Position numbers and translations under genes: made by a program. This document shows positions 1-7,930 of a stretch of 13,633 bases of DNA, piece by piece. The DNA is from VBDM01 sp041493345. GTDB taxonomy: Bacteria > Pseudomonadota > Gammaproteobacteria > Burkholderiales > SG8-39. Numbering within the stretch: position 1 is the first letter of the stretch; each line of letters opens with the position of its first letter. The notes under the pieces are model-generated. The model saw nothing but the letters and a program-made list of their open reading frames with translations, made no database searches and was not told the origin of the DNA. Location: the NCBI GenBank assembly GCA_041493345.1, contig JBGPYQ010000082.1, positions 1 through 13,633 on the forward strand, read 5' to 3'.

Positions 1-2763
1 GCGTGCCTGATTTTGCCTTCGCTCGCATGGGCGGCGGGCATGGGCAAGCTCACGGTGCTTTCCGCGCTGGGACAACCGCTCAAGGCGGAAATTGAGGTGA
101 TTGCATTGCAGGCGGGTGAAGGCGACCGCCTGTCCGTGAAGCTGGCATCGATCGAAGCGTACCGCCAGGCCAATATCGAACTGAACCCCACGCTGTTTTC
201 GGTCGATTTTGGCGTCGAGCGTCGCGCCGGCGGTCAATACGTCGTAATGCTGACTTCGGCGAAACCGGTCAACGAGCCGTTCATCGACATGCTGGTCGAA
301 TTGAGTTGGTCGAACGGGCGGCTGGTGCGCGAATTCACCTTCCTGCTTGATCCTCCGGAATACGTGGCTCCAACCCGGGTCGCGCGAGGCAAGGCAGCTC
401 CGGCACAGGCAGAGCGAGCCGAGCCAGCCCCGGCCGCAGCGGCGCCGGCCGTGCCGGTCCCGGCGGCGCCGGTCGAGGAAGCGGCTGCTCCGGCCGCGCC
501 GGCACAGGAATCGCTTGCGCAGCCGGTACCGGCCGAAGCCGTGCCCGCCCAGCCCGTCGAACCGCCGCTGGCGCAGCCGCTGTCTGCGGAAGCGACGAAA
601 CCGGAGGAAACTCCTGTCCCGGTGGTCCTCGTGTCCGAGCCGCCCCTCGCGTCCGCTCGAGAGTCCGCCGACACCTATGAAGTGCAGCGCGGCGACACGC
701 TCTCGAAAATCGCGCTCCAAAATCGCATGGACGGCGTGAGCCTGCAGCAGATGTTGATCGCGCTGCTCCACGAGAACCAGGATGCATTTATCGGCGACAA
801 CGTGAACCGTCTGCGTGCCGGAAAGATTCTCAGCATTCCGGACAGGGAAGCGGCGTCGTCCGTGGACGTCGGCGATGCGCGCCGCAGCATCACCGCGCAG
901 AACACGCAATATGCGGAGTACCGCAGCCGCATCGGTGCTGCTGTGGCGGCTACGCCCGCGCGCGCGGAGGGCGGGCGCCAGGCATCGGGCCAGATCGGCG
1001 CGCCTAAAGAAGAGACACCCGCGCCGCCCAGGGAAGCGGCGAAAGATCAGTTGCGCCTTTCCCGCGCCGATGACGCGGCGCGCGGCGCAAAGGGTGCCGG
1101 CGCGGCGGCGGCCGACGATCTCGCGGCGAAGGACAAAGCGCTCAAGGAGGCCAACGAGCGTATTGCCCTGCTGGAGAAGAATATCCAGGATATGCAAAAG
1201 CTGGCGCAAATCAGGAGCACAACGGGCGCACAGCTGCAGCAGCAGGCCCAAGCGGCGAAGTCCGCGCAACCCGATTCTGCGGCGAAGTCCGCGCAAGCTG
1301 ATGCGGCAGTGAAGGCGGCTCCGTCCGCGAAAGCCGCCGAGCCTGCGGCGAAGGCCGCCCCTGTGGCCAAATCGGAAGCGCCGAAAGCGGCTGAATCCGC
1401 AAAAGCCGACGCCGGAAAGGCGGCAGCCGAGCCGGGCAAGGCTCCCGAGGCTCCCAAGTCTGCGGAAGCCGCGAAGGCTCCGGCGGCGGCCAAGGCCCCG
1501 GAGGAGGCGAAAGCGCCCGAGCCGGCAAGGACCACCCCTGAGCCCGCCATCGCCGGCGCGCCAAAGGCCGCACCCAAGGCGGCGTCCAAGGCAGCTCCGG
1601 TCCCACCGCCAGCGGAGCCAAGCTTGTTAGACGATCTGCTCGAGGATCGAATGGCGCTTGGCGGTGCCGGCGGTGTGCTGATCCTTCTCGCCGGCTACGC
1701 CGCATATGCATGGCGTAGGAAGCGCGATTCGAATTTCGGCAACAGCATCTCGGGATCATTGCCCTCCGACACCGTTTCGGGGCTGGGGTCCGACGGGGGT
1801 CGCAGCATCGACACCGGATCGAGCTCGTTCCAGAGCGATTTCAGCCAGAGCGGGATCGGCAAGGCCGACGCCGAGGAGATCGATCCGATCGCGGAAGCCG
1901 ACGTGTACGTAGCTTATGGGCGTGACGCGCAGGCCGAGGAAATCCTGAAAGAGGCGCTGGCGAAGGACTCGAGCCGCCACGTGATCCGCCTGAAGCTCCT
2001 GGAGATCTACGCCAACCGCAAGGACGCGCGAATATTCGAAGCAGCGGCGAATGAGCTTCGCGCCAAGACGGGCGGCCAGGGGCCGGAGTGGGAGAAAGCG
2101 GTGAGCCTGGGTCTGTCGATTGATCCGACGAACCCGCTCTATGGCGGCAAGGCGGAAGAAACGCCGCACGCATTCGACAGATTGCAAAGGCTGGCGCCCG
2201 TGGCTCCCGCCGCGCTGAACATGGAGCCCCCCCCAGCCCCGGCGCCTGCAGAGGGACCGCTTGTCGTCGATTTTGACCTCGGCGCGGGGCCGGTACTCGC
2301 GGATTCGCAACCGGACATCAGGCTTGATGCCACCGCGCGGCCGCAAGCGGATCCCGCACCCGGCTGGATTGATTTCGACCTTGGGCTGGGCGGGGATAAG
2401 CAGGCGGCCGTAGCGCCTGCGACCGAACTCAAGCTGAACACCGACTTCAATCTTCCGGACTCCGGGACCATCGATTTTGATCTGGGCTTGCCCTCGGGCG
2501 GCGATGCCGGGGCCGACGCGTCCAAGGCGCCGGACCTGATGTCCACGATCAGCCTCGACCTGGGCATGCCGGGCGGCGGCAATGGCTCGGGCGGCGCGCC
2601 TGACGCGCGCTGGCAGGAAGTCGCCACCAAGCTGGATCTCGCCAAGGCGTACGAAGAGATGGGCGACAAGGACGGGGCCCGCGAGTTGCTGAAGGAAGTG
2701 CTGAAGGAAGGCGACGCGGCGCAACAGCAAAAAGCGCAGACCATATTGCAGGCGCTCGGCTGA
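1..2763 (+). CDS. fimV: FimV/HubP family cell-pole and pilus assembly protein, 5'-partial
   Basis: Inner-membrane protein of the FimV/HubP family, which organises the cell pole and supports type IV pilus assembly and twitching. The reading frame is open to base 1 and opens inside a signal peptide (hydrophobic residues ending AWA-AG), so the true start lies upstream; 920 codons are present. Counting codons from base 1: FimV N-terminal domain about 14-120 (GKLTVLSALGQPL), a Pro/Ala-rich linker, a LysM peptidoglycan-binding domain about 226-281 (bases 676-843), a short coiled coil about 373-405, a long Ala/Lys/Pro/Glu-rich stretch to about 540, one membrane helix about 551-568 followed by RRKR, a cytoplasmic TPR-like region about 627-720, repeated DFDLG motifs, and the conserved FimV C-terminal domain (about 869-920). 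Its place before truA matches many beta- and gammaproteobacteria. Confidence 0.95.
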   Translation, partial: ACLILPSLAWAAGMGKLTVLSALGQPLKAEIEVIALQAGEGDRLSVKLASIEAYRQANIELNPTLFSVDFGVERRAGGQYVVMLTSAKPVNEPFIDMLVELSWSNGRLVREFTFLLDPPEYVAPTRVARGKAAPAQAERAEPAPAAAAPAVPVPAAPVEEAAAPAAPAQESLAQPVPAEAVPAQPVEPPLAQPLSAEATKPEETPVPVVLVSEPPLASARESADTYEVQRGDTLSKIALQNRMDGVSLQQMLIALLHENQDAFIGDNVNRLRAGKILSIPDREAASSVDVGDARRSITAQNTQYAEYRSRIGAAVAATPARAEGGRQASGQIGAPKEETPAPPREAAKDQLRLSRADDAARGAKGAGAAAADDLAAKDKALKEANERIALLEKNIQDMQKLAQIRSTTGAQLQQQAQAAKSAQPDSAAKSAQADAAVKAAPSAKAAEPAAKAAPVAKSEAPKAAESAKADAGKAAAEPGKAPEAPKSAEAAKAPAAAKAPEEAKAPEPARTTPEPAIAGAPKAAPKAASKAAPVPPPAEPSLLDDLLEDRMALGGAGGVLILLAGYAAYAWRRKRDSNFGNSISGSLPSDTVSGLGSDGGRSIDTGSSSFQSDFSQSGIGKADAEEIDPIAEADVYVAYGRDAQAEEILKEALAKDSSRHVIRLKLLEIYANRKDARIFEAAANELRAKTGGQGPEWEKAVSLGLSIDPTNPLYGGKAEETPHAFDRLQRLAPVAPAALNMEPPPAPAPAEGPLVVDFDLGAGPVLADSQPDIRLDATARPQADPAPGWIDFDLGLGGDKQAAVAPATELKLNTDFNLPDSGTIDFDLGLPSGGDAGADASKAPDLMSTISLDLGMPGGGNGSGGAPDARWQEVATKLDLAKAYEEMGDKDGARELLKEVLKEGDAAQQQKAQTILQALG
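1252..1305 (+). repeat. 27-bp tandem repeat, two copies, inside fimV
   Basis: Bases 1252-1278 and 1279-1305 are two head-to-tail 27-bp units. The first 18 bases of each are identical and the last 9 diverge, encoding AAKSAQPDS and AAKSAQADA. They open the Ala/Lys-rich periplasmic stretch of FimV (about 1250-1620), which probably grew by such duplications. Confidence 0.8.
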
Positions 2764-2787
2764 TCTTCACCGGATGTACCTCGAACG

Positions 2788-2818
2788 ATCGGCGCTGCGT
2801 GCGCCGATTTTATTTTTT
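2788..2818 (+). terminator. intrinsic-terminator-like hairpin between fimV and truA
   Basis: Perfect 8-bp stem ATCGGCGC (2788-2795) and GCGCCGAT (2801-2808) around the loop TGCGT, followed by TTTATTTTTT. The form is that of a Rho-independent terminator at the end of fimV. It is unusually close to truA: the T-tract ends about 10 bases before the likely start codon, leaving no room for a new promoter between them. Confidence 0.85.
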
Positions 2819-2828
2819 GGATGCTGAA

Positions 2829-3623
2829 TTGAGAATTGCGATTGGCGTGGCCTATTGCGGCGCCGGGATGGAAGGCTGGCAATCGCAGCCGTCCGGGAAT
2901 ACCGTGCAGGACCATCTCGAGCGCGCGCTCTCCGAAGTCGCGGTCGGGCCCGTCGACGTGACCGGGGCCGGCCGCACCGACACGGGCGTGCATGCCAGCG
3001 CCCAAGTGGCGCATTTCGATACTTCGGCTGAACGCCCCGAGTCCGCATGGGTGCGCGGTGTGAATTCGCTGCTGCCGGAAACCATTGCCGTGCAGTGGGC
3101 AAAGCCGGTGACCGGCGACTTTCATGCGCGCTTTTCCGCGCTTTCGCGAAGTTACCGCTATGTCCTGTACAACCAATCCGTGCGGCCGGCGCTGCTTACC
3201 GGCCTCGCCGGTTGGTTTCATCTTCCGCTCGAATTGGGCAGGATGAACGAGGCGGCGCAATGCCTGCTCGGCGAGCGGGATTTTTCCAGTTTTCGCTCCG
3301 CGGAATGCCAGGCCAGGAGCCCGGTGCGGCTCATGGAGCGGGCCCGGGTGCGGGCGAGCGGGCCGTATTTCCTGTTCGACTTCACGGCCAACGCATTCCT
3401 GCACCACATGGTGCGCAATATCGTCGGCTGTCTGGTACATGTAGGCAAGGGCAAGGAGCGGCCGGAATGGCTCGCGGAGCTGATTGCCGCGCGCGATCGG
3501 CGGCTTGCCGCACCGACCTTTGCCGCCGATGGCCTCTATCTTTCCGAGGTGCGCTATGACGCGCGCTGGAACCTGCCCGGATTTCCCCGCATGACGCCGT
3601 TCGGCGCGGAGACCGGGCAATGA
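2829..3623 (+). CDS. truA: tRNA pseudouridine(38-40) synthase TruA
   Basis: Converts uridines 38-40 of the tRNA anticodon arm to pseudouridine in the cytoplasm. The 264-residue protein is close to the E. coli length (270). The catalytic aspartate is D51 in GRTDTGVHA, and the family segments DFHARFSA, YRYVLYN, FSSFR and HHMVRNIVG are all present. I chose the TTG at 2829 because it gives MRIAIGVAYCG, the usual family N-terminus, with a GGA 7 bases upstream. In-frame starts at 2799 (GTG) and 2817 (TTG) would begin inside the terminator hairpin or its T-tract. The usual YDG motif near the N-terminus reads YCG here. The stop overlaps the trpF start (ATGA), so the two are probably translationally coupled. 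Confidence 0.95.
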   Translation: MRIAIGVAYCGAGMEGWQSQPSGNTVQDHLERALSEVAVGPVDVTGAGRTDTGVHASAQVAHFDTSAERPESAWVRGVNSLLPETIAVQWAKPVTGDFHARFSALSRSYRYVLYNQSVRPALLTGLAGWFHLPLELGRMNEAAQCLLGERDFSSFRSAECQARSPVRLMERARVRASGPYFLFDFTANAFLHHMVRNIVGCLVHVGKGKERPEWLAELIAARDRRLAAPTFAADGLYLSEVRYDARWNLPGFPRMTPFGAETGQ

Positions 3624-4243
3624 GGACGCGGGTCAAGATTTGCGGCATCACCCGTCCCGAGGACGCGCTGGCCGCCGCCAGGCAGGGCGCCGACGCGATC
3701 GGGCTGGTGTTCTACCGGCCCAGCCCGCGCTATGTGAGCTTGGAGCAGGCGCGCGATATTGCCGCGCAGACGCCCCCTTTCGTTGCCACCGTCGGGGTGT
3801 TCGTGAATTCCTCGAGCGAAGAAGTCGAGCAGGTGATCAGCAAGTGCGGCGTAACGCTCCTGCAGTTCCACGGCGACGAGTCGCCCGAGTTCTGCTCGAG
3901 CTTTTCCCGGCCCTACCTCAAGGCGGTACGCATTCGGCCGGGGCTGGATTTGCTAAAATACCTTTCGCCTTATACGAGCGCCCGGGCGTGGATGCTCGAC
4001 GCGTTCCACGATGATCTCTGGGGAGGAACCGGCGGTTCTTTCGACTGGAGCCTGGTGCCGGAACGCATGGCGAGGCCGATAATCCTGTCCGGGGGTCTGA
4101 CGGCCGATAATGTGGCCAGCGCCGTACGGTGCGTCCGGCCTTACGCTGTCGACGTCTCGAGCGGAGTCGAGGTTTCAAAGGGAATCAAGGACGCCGCCCG
4201 GATCGCGGCTTTCATCGGAGCGGTAAAGCATGAAGATGGTTGA
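3620..4243 (+). CDS. trpF: phosphoribosylanthranilate isomerase TrpF
   Basis: Catalyses the Amadori rearrangement of N-(5-phosphoribosyl)anthranilate to CdRP in tryptophan synthesis. The 207-residue single-domain TIM barrel is the normal monofunctional length. The catalytic pair is visible: C8 in VKICGITRPED and D127 in MLDAF. Phosphate-binding loops GGTGGSFDW, LSGGL and DVSSGVE are intact. The gene starts with ATG overlapping the truA stop and ends 14 bases inside trpB. The other early tryptophan genes (trpE, trpG, trpD, trpC) are not in the window; a split trpEGDC and trpFBA arrangement is common in this group of bacteria. Confidence 0.97.
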   Translation: MRTRVKICGITRPEDALAAARQGADAIGLVFYRPSPRYVSLEQARDIAAQTPPFVATVGVFVNSSSEEVEQVISKCGVTLLQFHGDESPEFCSSFSRPYLKAVRIRPGLDLLKYLSPYTSARAWMLDAFHDDLWGGTGGSFDWSLVPERMARPIILSGGLTADNVASAVRCVRPYAVDVSSGVEVSKGIKDAARIAAFIGAVKHEDG

Positions 4244-5429
4244 GCTTCCGGATGAGCGGGGGCACTTCGGCCGGTACGGCGGGGTGTTCGTCGCCGAGAC
4301 GCTGGTGCACGCGCTCGACGAGTTGCGCGCGGCTTACGAACGCTGCCGCAAGGACCCTGAATTCGTCGCCGAGTTCGAGTACGAACTCAAGCACTACGTC
4401 GGCCGGCCGAGTCCGGTCTATCACGCCAAGCGCTGGTCCGCGCTTCTTGGCGGGGCGCAAATTTATCTCAAGCGCGAAGACCTCAACCATACCGGCGCGC
4501 ACAAGATCAACAACACCATCGGCCAGGCGCTGGTGGCGCAGCGCATGGGCAAGCGGCGGGTGATCGCCGAGACCGGCGCCGGCATGCACGGCGTGGCGGC
4601 CGCGACAGTGGCGGCGCGCTACGGCATGGAGTGCGTGGTGTACATGGGCTCGGAGGACGTGAAGCGCCAAGTGCAAAATGTCTACCGCATGAAGCTGCTC
4701 GGTGCAGCCGTCGTGCCGGTCGAGTCGGGATCGAAAACGCTGAAAGACGCGCTGAACGAGGCGATGCGCGACTGGGTCACCAACGTGGCCAACACGTTCT
4801 ATATTATCGGGACCGTCGCCGGCCCGCATCCGTATCCCATGATGGTGCGGAACTTTCAGTCCGTCATCGGCAAGGAGTGCCTCGAGCAGATGCCCGAGCT
4901 CTGCGGCCGTCAGCCCGACGCGGTGATCGCCTGCGTCGGCGGGGGCTCGAACGCAATGGGCATTTTCTATCCCTACCTTTCGCACGGGGCGGTAAAGCTG
5001 ATCGGCGTGGAGGCGGGCGGTTTCGGCATCGCCAGCGGAAAACACGCCGCGTCGCTGTGTGCAGGCAAGCCCGGTGTTCTGCACGGCAACCGGACATATC
5101 TTCTGCAGGACGAGCACGGGCAGATCCTCGATACGCATTCGATCGCGGCGGGTCTCGATTATCCCGGAGTGGGTCCCGAGCACGCCTGGCTGAAGGATTC
5201 CGGCCGGGCCGAGTACGTCACGATCGACGACGCGGAAGCGCTGGCCGCGTTCCATGACCTGTGCCACTACGAAGGCATCATTCCGGCGCTTGAATCGGCG
5301 CATGCTCTCGCGTACGCATCGAAAATCGCACCGACCCTGCCCAGGGACAAGATCCTGCTCGTCAATCTTTCCGGACGCGGCGACAAGGACATGCACACTG
5401 TGGCGGAGAAATCGGGAATCCAGTTTTGA
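4230..5429 (+). CDS. trpB: tryptophan synthase beta subunit TrpB
   Basis: PLP enzyme that condenses indole with serine to make tryptophan, working in an alpha2-beta2 complex with TrpA. 399 residues, normal length. The PLP lysine is K92 in HTGAHKINN, the catalytic glutamate is E114 in ETGAG, the phosphate loop is GGGSNAMG, and the C-terminal NLSGRGDKD is intact. The start at 4230 has GGAG 9 bases upstream and overlaps trpF by 14 bases; an ATG at 4236 is a possible alternative. Oddity: residue 119 is Met where the family normally has Gln (GAGMHG instead of GAGQHG; E. coli Gln114). In the known structures this loop holds the substrate carboxylate mainly through backbone amides, so activity is probably kept (inference). 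Confidence 0.98.
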   Translation: MKMVELPDERGHFGRYGGVFVAETLVHALDELRAAYERCRKDPEFVAEFEYELKHYVGRPSPVYHAKRWSALLGGAQIYLKREDLNHTGAHKINNTIGQALVAQRMGKRRVIAETGAGMHGVAAATVAARYGMECVVYMGSEDVKRQVQNVYRMKLLGAAVVPVESGSKTLKDALNEAMRDWVTNVANTFYIIGTVAGPHPYPMMVRNFQSVIGKECLEQMPELCGRQPDAVIACVGGGSNAMGIFYPYLSHGAVKLIGVEAGGFGIASGKHAASLCAGKPGVLHGNRTYLLQDEHGQILDTHSIAAGLDYPGVGPEHAWLKDSGRAEYVTIDDAEALAAFHDLCHYEGIIPALESAHALAYASKIAPTLPRDKILLVNLSGRGDKDMHTVAEKSGIQF

Positions 5430-6232
5430 CCGACACCCAAGCAACGTTGCTCAACCAGGATTTTTTCGAGGGTATAGTCTGCGTGGATGACGCGAGCGTG
5501 GATCTTGTCGTCGCGGATCCGCCGTACGGCCTTGGCAAGGACTACGGCAACGATTCCGACCGCCTGAGCGGCGAGGCCTATCTTTCGTTCTGCCGCCGCT
5601 GGATCGACGCCGTGTTGCCCAAGCTCAAGCCAAACGGGAGCCTGTACGTATTTCTTACCTGGCAATATAGTCCCGAAGTATTCAGCTACCTGAAAACACG
5701 GCTGCTCATGGTGAACGAAATCATCTGGGACCGGAAGGTTCCGAGCATGGGCGGGAGCACCCGCAAATATTCCTCGGTACACGACACCATCGGGCTGTTC
5801 GCGAAATCGAAGGACTATTACTTCGACCTCGACAGCGTGCGCATCCCGTATGACGCCGAGACCAAAAAGGCGCGCACGCGCTCGATCTTCGTCGGCAAGA
5901 AATGGCTTGAAATCGGCCACAACCCCAAAGACGTGTGGCGCGTGACCCGGCTGCATCGCCAGGACCCGGAGCGAGAGGACCACCCGACGCAGAAGCCGCT
6001 CGAAATCATCGAGCGCATGGTGCTCGCAAGCGCCCCTCCCGGAGGACTGGTGCTCGATCCTTTCATGGGCAGCGGCACGACCGCGGTGGCCGCGCACAGG
6101 CATGGCCGCCGTTTCTTCGGTTTCGAGCTCAATCCGGATTACTTTGCCATGGCGAAACGGCGAATCGCGCGATTCGGGGAAGCAGGCGGACGGGGCGCTG
6201 GGGCCGTGCGCGCACCTGCCGCCGCGGGGTAG
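5426..6232 (+). CDS. orphan adenine-specific DNA methyltransferase, beta class (N6-adenine likely)
   Basis: SAM-dependent DNA methyltransferase of the N4/N6 type. Motif IV (catalytic) is DPPY at residues 31-34, motif X is HPTQKP at 186-191, and motif I (SAM binding) is DPFMGSG at 211-217. The order IV then X-I marks the beta class, and DPPY points to N6-adenine. 268 residues with a short Ala/Gly-rich tail. It starts at a TTG overlapping the trpB stop (TTGA) with GGGA 8 bases upstream, and ends 7 bases before trpA. No restriction endonuclease gene is nearby, so it is an orphan enzyme, probably regulatory or epigenetic. From memory, homologues at the same place in Burkholderia and Ralstonia methylate GTWWAC; that target is inferred here, not seen. 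Confidence 0.93.
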   Translation: MTDTQATLLNQDFFEGIVCVDDASVDLVVADPPYGLGKDYGNDSDRLSGEAYLSFCRRWIDAVLPKLKPNGSLYVFLTWQYSPEVFSYLKTRLLMVNEIIWDRKVPSMGGSTRKYSSVHDTIGLFAKSKDYYFDLDSVRIPYDAETKKARTRSIFVGKKWLEIGHNPKDVWRVTRLHRQDPEREDHPTQKPLEIIERMVLASAPPGGLVLDPFMGSGTTAVAAHRHGRRFFGFELNPDYFAMAKRRIARFGEAGGRGAGAVRAPAAAG

Positions 6233-6239
6233 GCGGGAG

Positions 6240-7037
6240 ATGTCCAGGATCCAGGCAAGCTTCGAGCGGCTGGCACGGGAGCACAGGAAGGCCCTCATCC
6301 CTTACATCACCGCGGGGGACCCCGGGCCGGAGTTCACCGTGCCGCTCATGCGCGCGCTGGCGGGGGCGGGCGCCGACGTGATCGAGCTCGGCGTGCCGTT
6401 CTCCGATCCTATGGCCGACGGCCCCGTGATCCAGCGTTCGGGCGAGCGCGCGTTGAAAAATAATGTCGGTCTGGAACGTGTACTTGAGTTTGTCGGGAAC
6501 TTTCGCAAGGGCGACGCGACGACGCCGGTGGTACTGATGGGCTACGCCAACCCGATTGAGGCAATGGGCGTAGAGCCCTTCGCCGACGCTGCGCAGGCCG
6601 CCGGGGTGGACGGGGTGCTGGTGGTCGACTACCCGCCAGAGGAAAGCGCCGAGCTCGCCGCTTTGCTGCGCAAGAGGGAGATGGACATGATTTTCCTGAT
6701 CGCGCCCACTTCGACCGAGGCGCGAATCGAGCAGGTGGTGAGGCTTGCAAGCGGCTACATCTATTACGTGTCGCTGCGCGGTGTCACCGGGGCGAAACAC
6801 CTCGATCTGGACGATGTCGCCGCAAAGCTGCCTGAAATTCGCGCCAAGACCAGGCTGCCGATCGGAGTGGGTTTTGGCATTCGCGACGGCGCCACCGCGC
6901 GCGCCGTGGCGCGAATCGCGGATGCCGTGGTGATCGGCAGCCGCATCATCCAGGAGATCGAACAGGCAACGCCCGAGACCTGCGTCGAGAAAGGCGCCGC
7001 CCTGCTCAAGGAATTTCGCATGGCAATCGACGCATGA
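6240..7037 (+). CDS. trpA: tryptophan synthase alpha subunit TrpA
   Basis: Cleaves indole-3-glycerol phosphate to indole, which passes through a tunnel to TrpB. The 265-residue TIM barrel has the catalytic pair at exactly the classical positions: E49 in VIELGVPFSDP and D60 in MADGP. The phosphate loops GVGFGI and VIGSRI are present. I chose the ATG at 6240 because MSRIQ...RKALIPYITAGDP is the family N-terminus; an in-frame ATG at 6102 would add 46 residues lying over the methyltransferase motif I region and is rejected. A GGGAG abuts the ATG directly, too close to act normally; AGG at 6231-6233 is the better-spaced ribosome site. The stop overlaps the accD start (ATGA). Confidence 0.97.
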   Translation: MSRIQASFERLAREHRKALIPYITAGDPGPEFTVPLMRALAGAGADVIELGVPFSDPMADGPVIQRSGERALKNNVGLERVLEFVGNFRKGDATTPVVLMGYANPIEAMGVEPFADAAQAAGVDGVLVVDYPPEESAELAALLRKREMDMIFLIAPTSTEARIEQVVRLASGYIYYVSLRGVTGAKHLDLDDVAAKLPEIRAKTRLPIGVGFGIRDGATARAVARIADAVVIGSRIIQEIEQATPETCVEKGAALLKEFRMAIDA

Positions 7038-7885
7038 GCTGGCTGCAGAAGCTTCTTCCGCCGAAGATCAACCGCACCGGCACGGGGGCGAAAAAAACCG
7101 TTCCAGAAGGGCTGTGGAGCAAATGCCCGTCTTGCAGCGCGGTGTTGTACGCGACCGATCTGGAGAAAAACGCCGGCGTTTGCCCGAAATGCGGGTTTCA
7201 CAATCGCATTTCCGCCCGCGCGCGGCTCGACCAGTTGCTCGATCCGGAAGGGCGCTTCGAGATTGGCGCCGAGGTGTTGCCGGTGGACAGCCTGAAATTC
7301 AGGGACAGCAAGCGCTATCCCGACCGGCTGGAGGAAGCGGAAAAAGCGACCGGAGAAACCGAAGCGCTGGTGGTCATGCAGGGAGCCATCAAGAACATTC
7401 CGGCTGTGATGGCCGTGTTCGAATTCGAGTTCATGGGCGGCTCGATGGGTTCCGCGGTGGGTGAACGCTTCGTGCGCGGAGTGCACGCTTGCCTGGACCA
7501 GAACCTGCCTTTGGTCTGCGTCACCGCGACCGGCGGCGCGCGCATGCAGGAGGGCCTTTTTTCGCTGATGCAAATGGCCAAGACGACCGCCGCGTTGACA
7601 CTGCTCTCGGGGCGCAGGCTGGCCTTCATCTCCGTGCTCACCGATCCGACCATGGGCGGGGTATCGGCGAGTTTCGCCATGCTCGGCGACATCGTCATCG
7701 CCGAGCCGCGCGCGCTCATCGGATTCGCCGGGCCGCGCGTCATCGAGCAGACCGTGCGCGAAAAGCTCCCGGAAGGCTTCCAGCGCGCCGAGTTCCTGCT
7801 GGAGAAGGGCGCGATCGACATGATCGTCGACCGGCGCCAGTTGCGCGACAAGCTTGCCGGCCTGCTTTCGCTGCTGCAGCGGTAG
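7034..7885 (+). CDS. accD: acetyl-CoA carboxylase carboxyltransferase beta subunit AccD
   Basis: Beta half of the carboxyltransferase that moves CO2 from carboxybiotin to acetyl-CoA, making malonyl-CoA for fatty-acid synthesis; it works with AccA, which is encoded elsewhere. 283 residues. A four-cysteine zinc ribbon lies at C31, C34, C50 and C53 (CPSC...CPKC). The crotonase-fold carboxyltransferase region follows, with GGSMGSAVGERF, TATGGARMQEG, DPTMGGVSASFA and IGFAGPRVIEQT. Its start overlaps the trpA stop, so it is the last gene of the truA-accD unit. The E. coli AccD is also followed by folC, dedD, cvpA and purF, so the downstream order is ancient. Confidence 0.97.
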   Translation: MSWLQKLLPPKINRTGTGAKKTVPEGLWSKCPSCSAVLYATDLEKNAGVCPKCGFHNRISARARLDQLLDPEGRFEIGAEVLPVDSLKFRDSKRYPDRLEEAEKATGETEALVVMQGAIKNIPAVMAVFEFEFMGGSMGSAVGERFVRGVHACLDQNLPLVCVTATGGARMQEGLFSLMQMAKTTAALTLLSGRRLAFISVLTDPTMGGVSASFAMLGDIVIAEPRALIGFAGPRVIEQTVREKLPEGFQRAEFLLEKGAIDMIVDRRQLRDKLAGLLSLLQR

Positions 7886-7902
7886 CCGTCCCCCGGGGGC
7901 TA
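7883..7902 (+). other. GC-rich hairpin at the accD stop codon
   Basis: TAGCC (7883-7887, including the accD stop) can pair with GGCTA (7898-7902), and the interval contains the perfect palindrome CCCCCGGGGG (7890-7899). No T-run follows, so it is not a classical intrinsic terminator. It may affect mRNA 3'-end stability or readthrough into folC; that is inference. Confidence 0.5.
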
Positions 7903-7930
7903 GCTCGCTGCCAGAAGCAAAAAACTTTCG

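Noticed and set aside
2139..3620. Minus-strand open frame of 493 codons opposite fimV and truA
   Set aside because: It is the shadow of two conserved genes, spans the terminator and has no family resemblance.
4212..5444. Minus-strand open frame of 410 codons opposite trpB
   Set aside because: It lies antisense to a fully intact trpB, its His/Arg-rich composition is typical of shadow frames, and it has no motif.
5426..6232. Restriction-modification system
   Set aside because: Only a methyltransferase is present; both neighbours are tryptophan synthase genes and no endonuclease or specificity subunit is seen.
6102..6239. Longer trpA start 46 codons upstream
   Set aside because: The extension overlaps the coding sequence of methyltransferase motif I and has no TrpA homology; the ATG at 6240 gives the family N-terminus with E49 and D60 at their classical positions.
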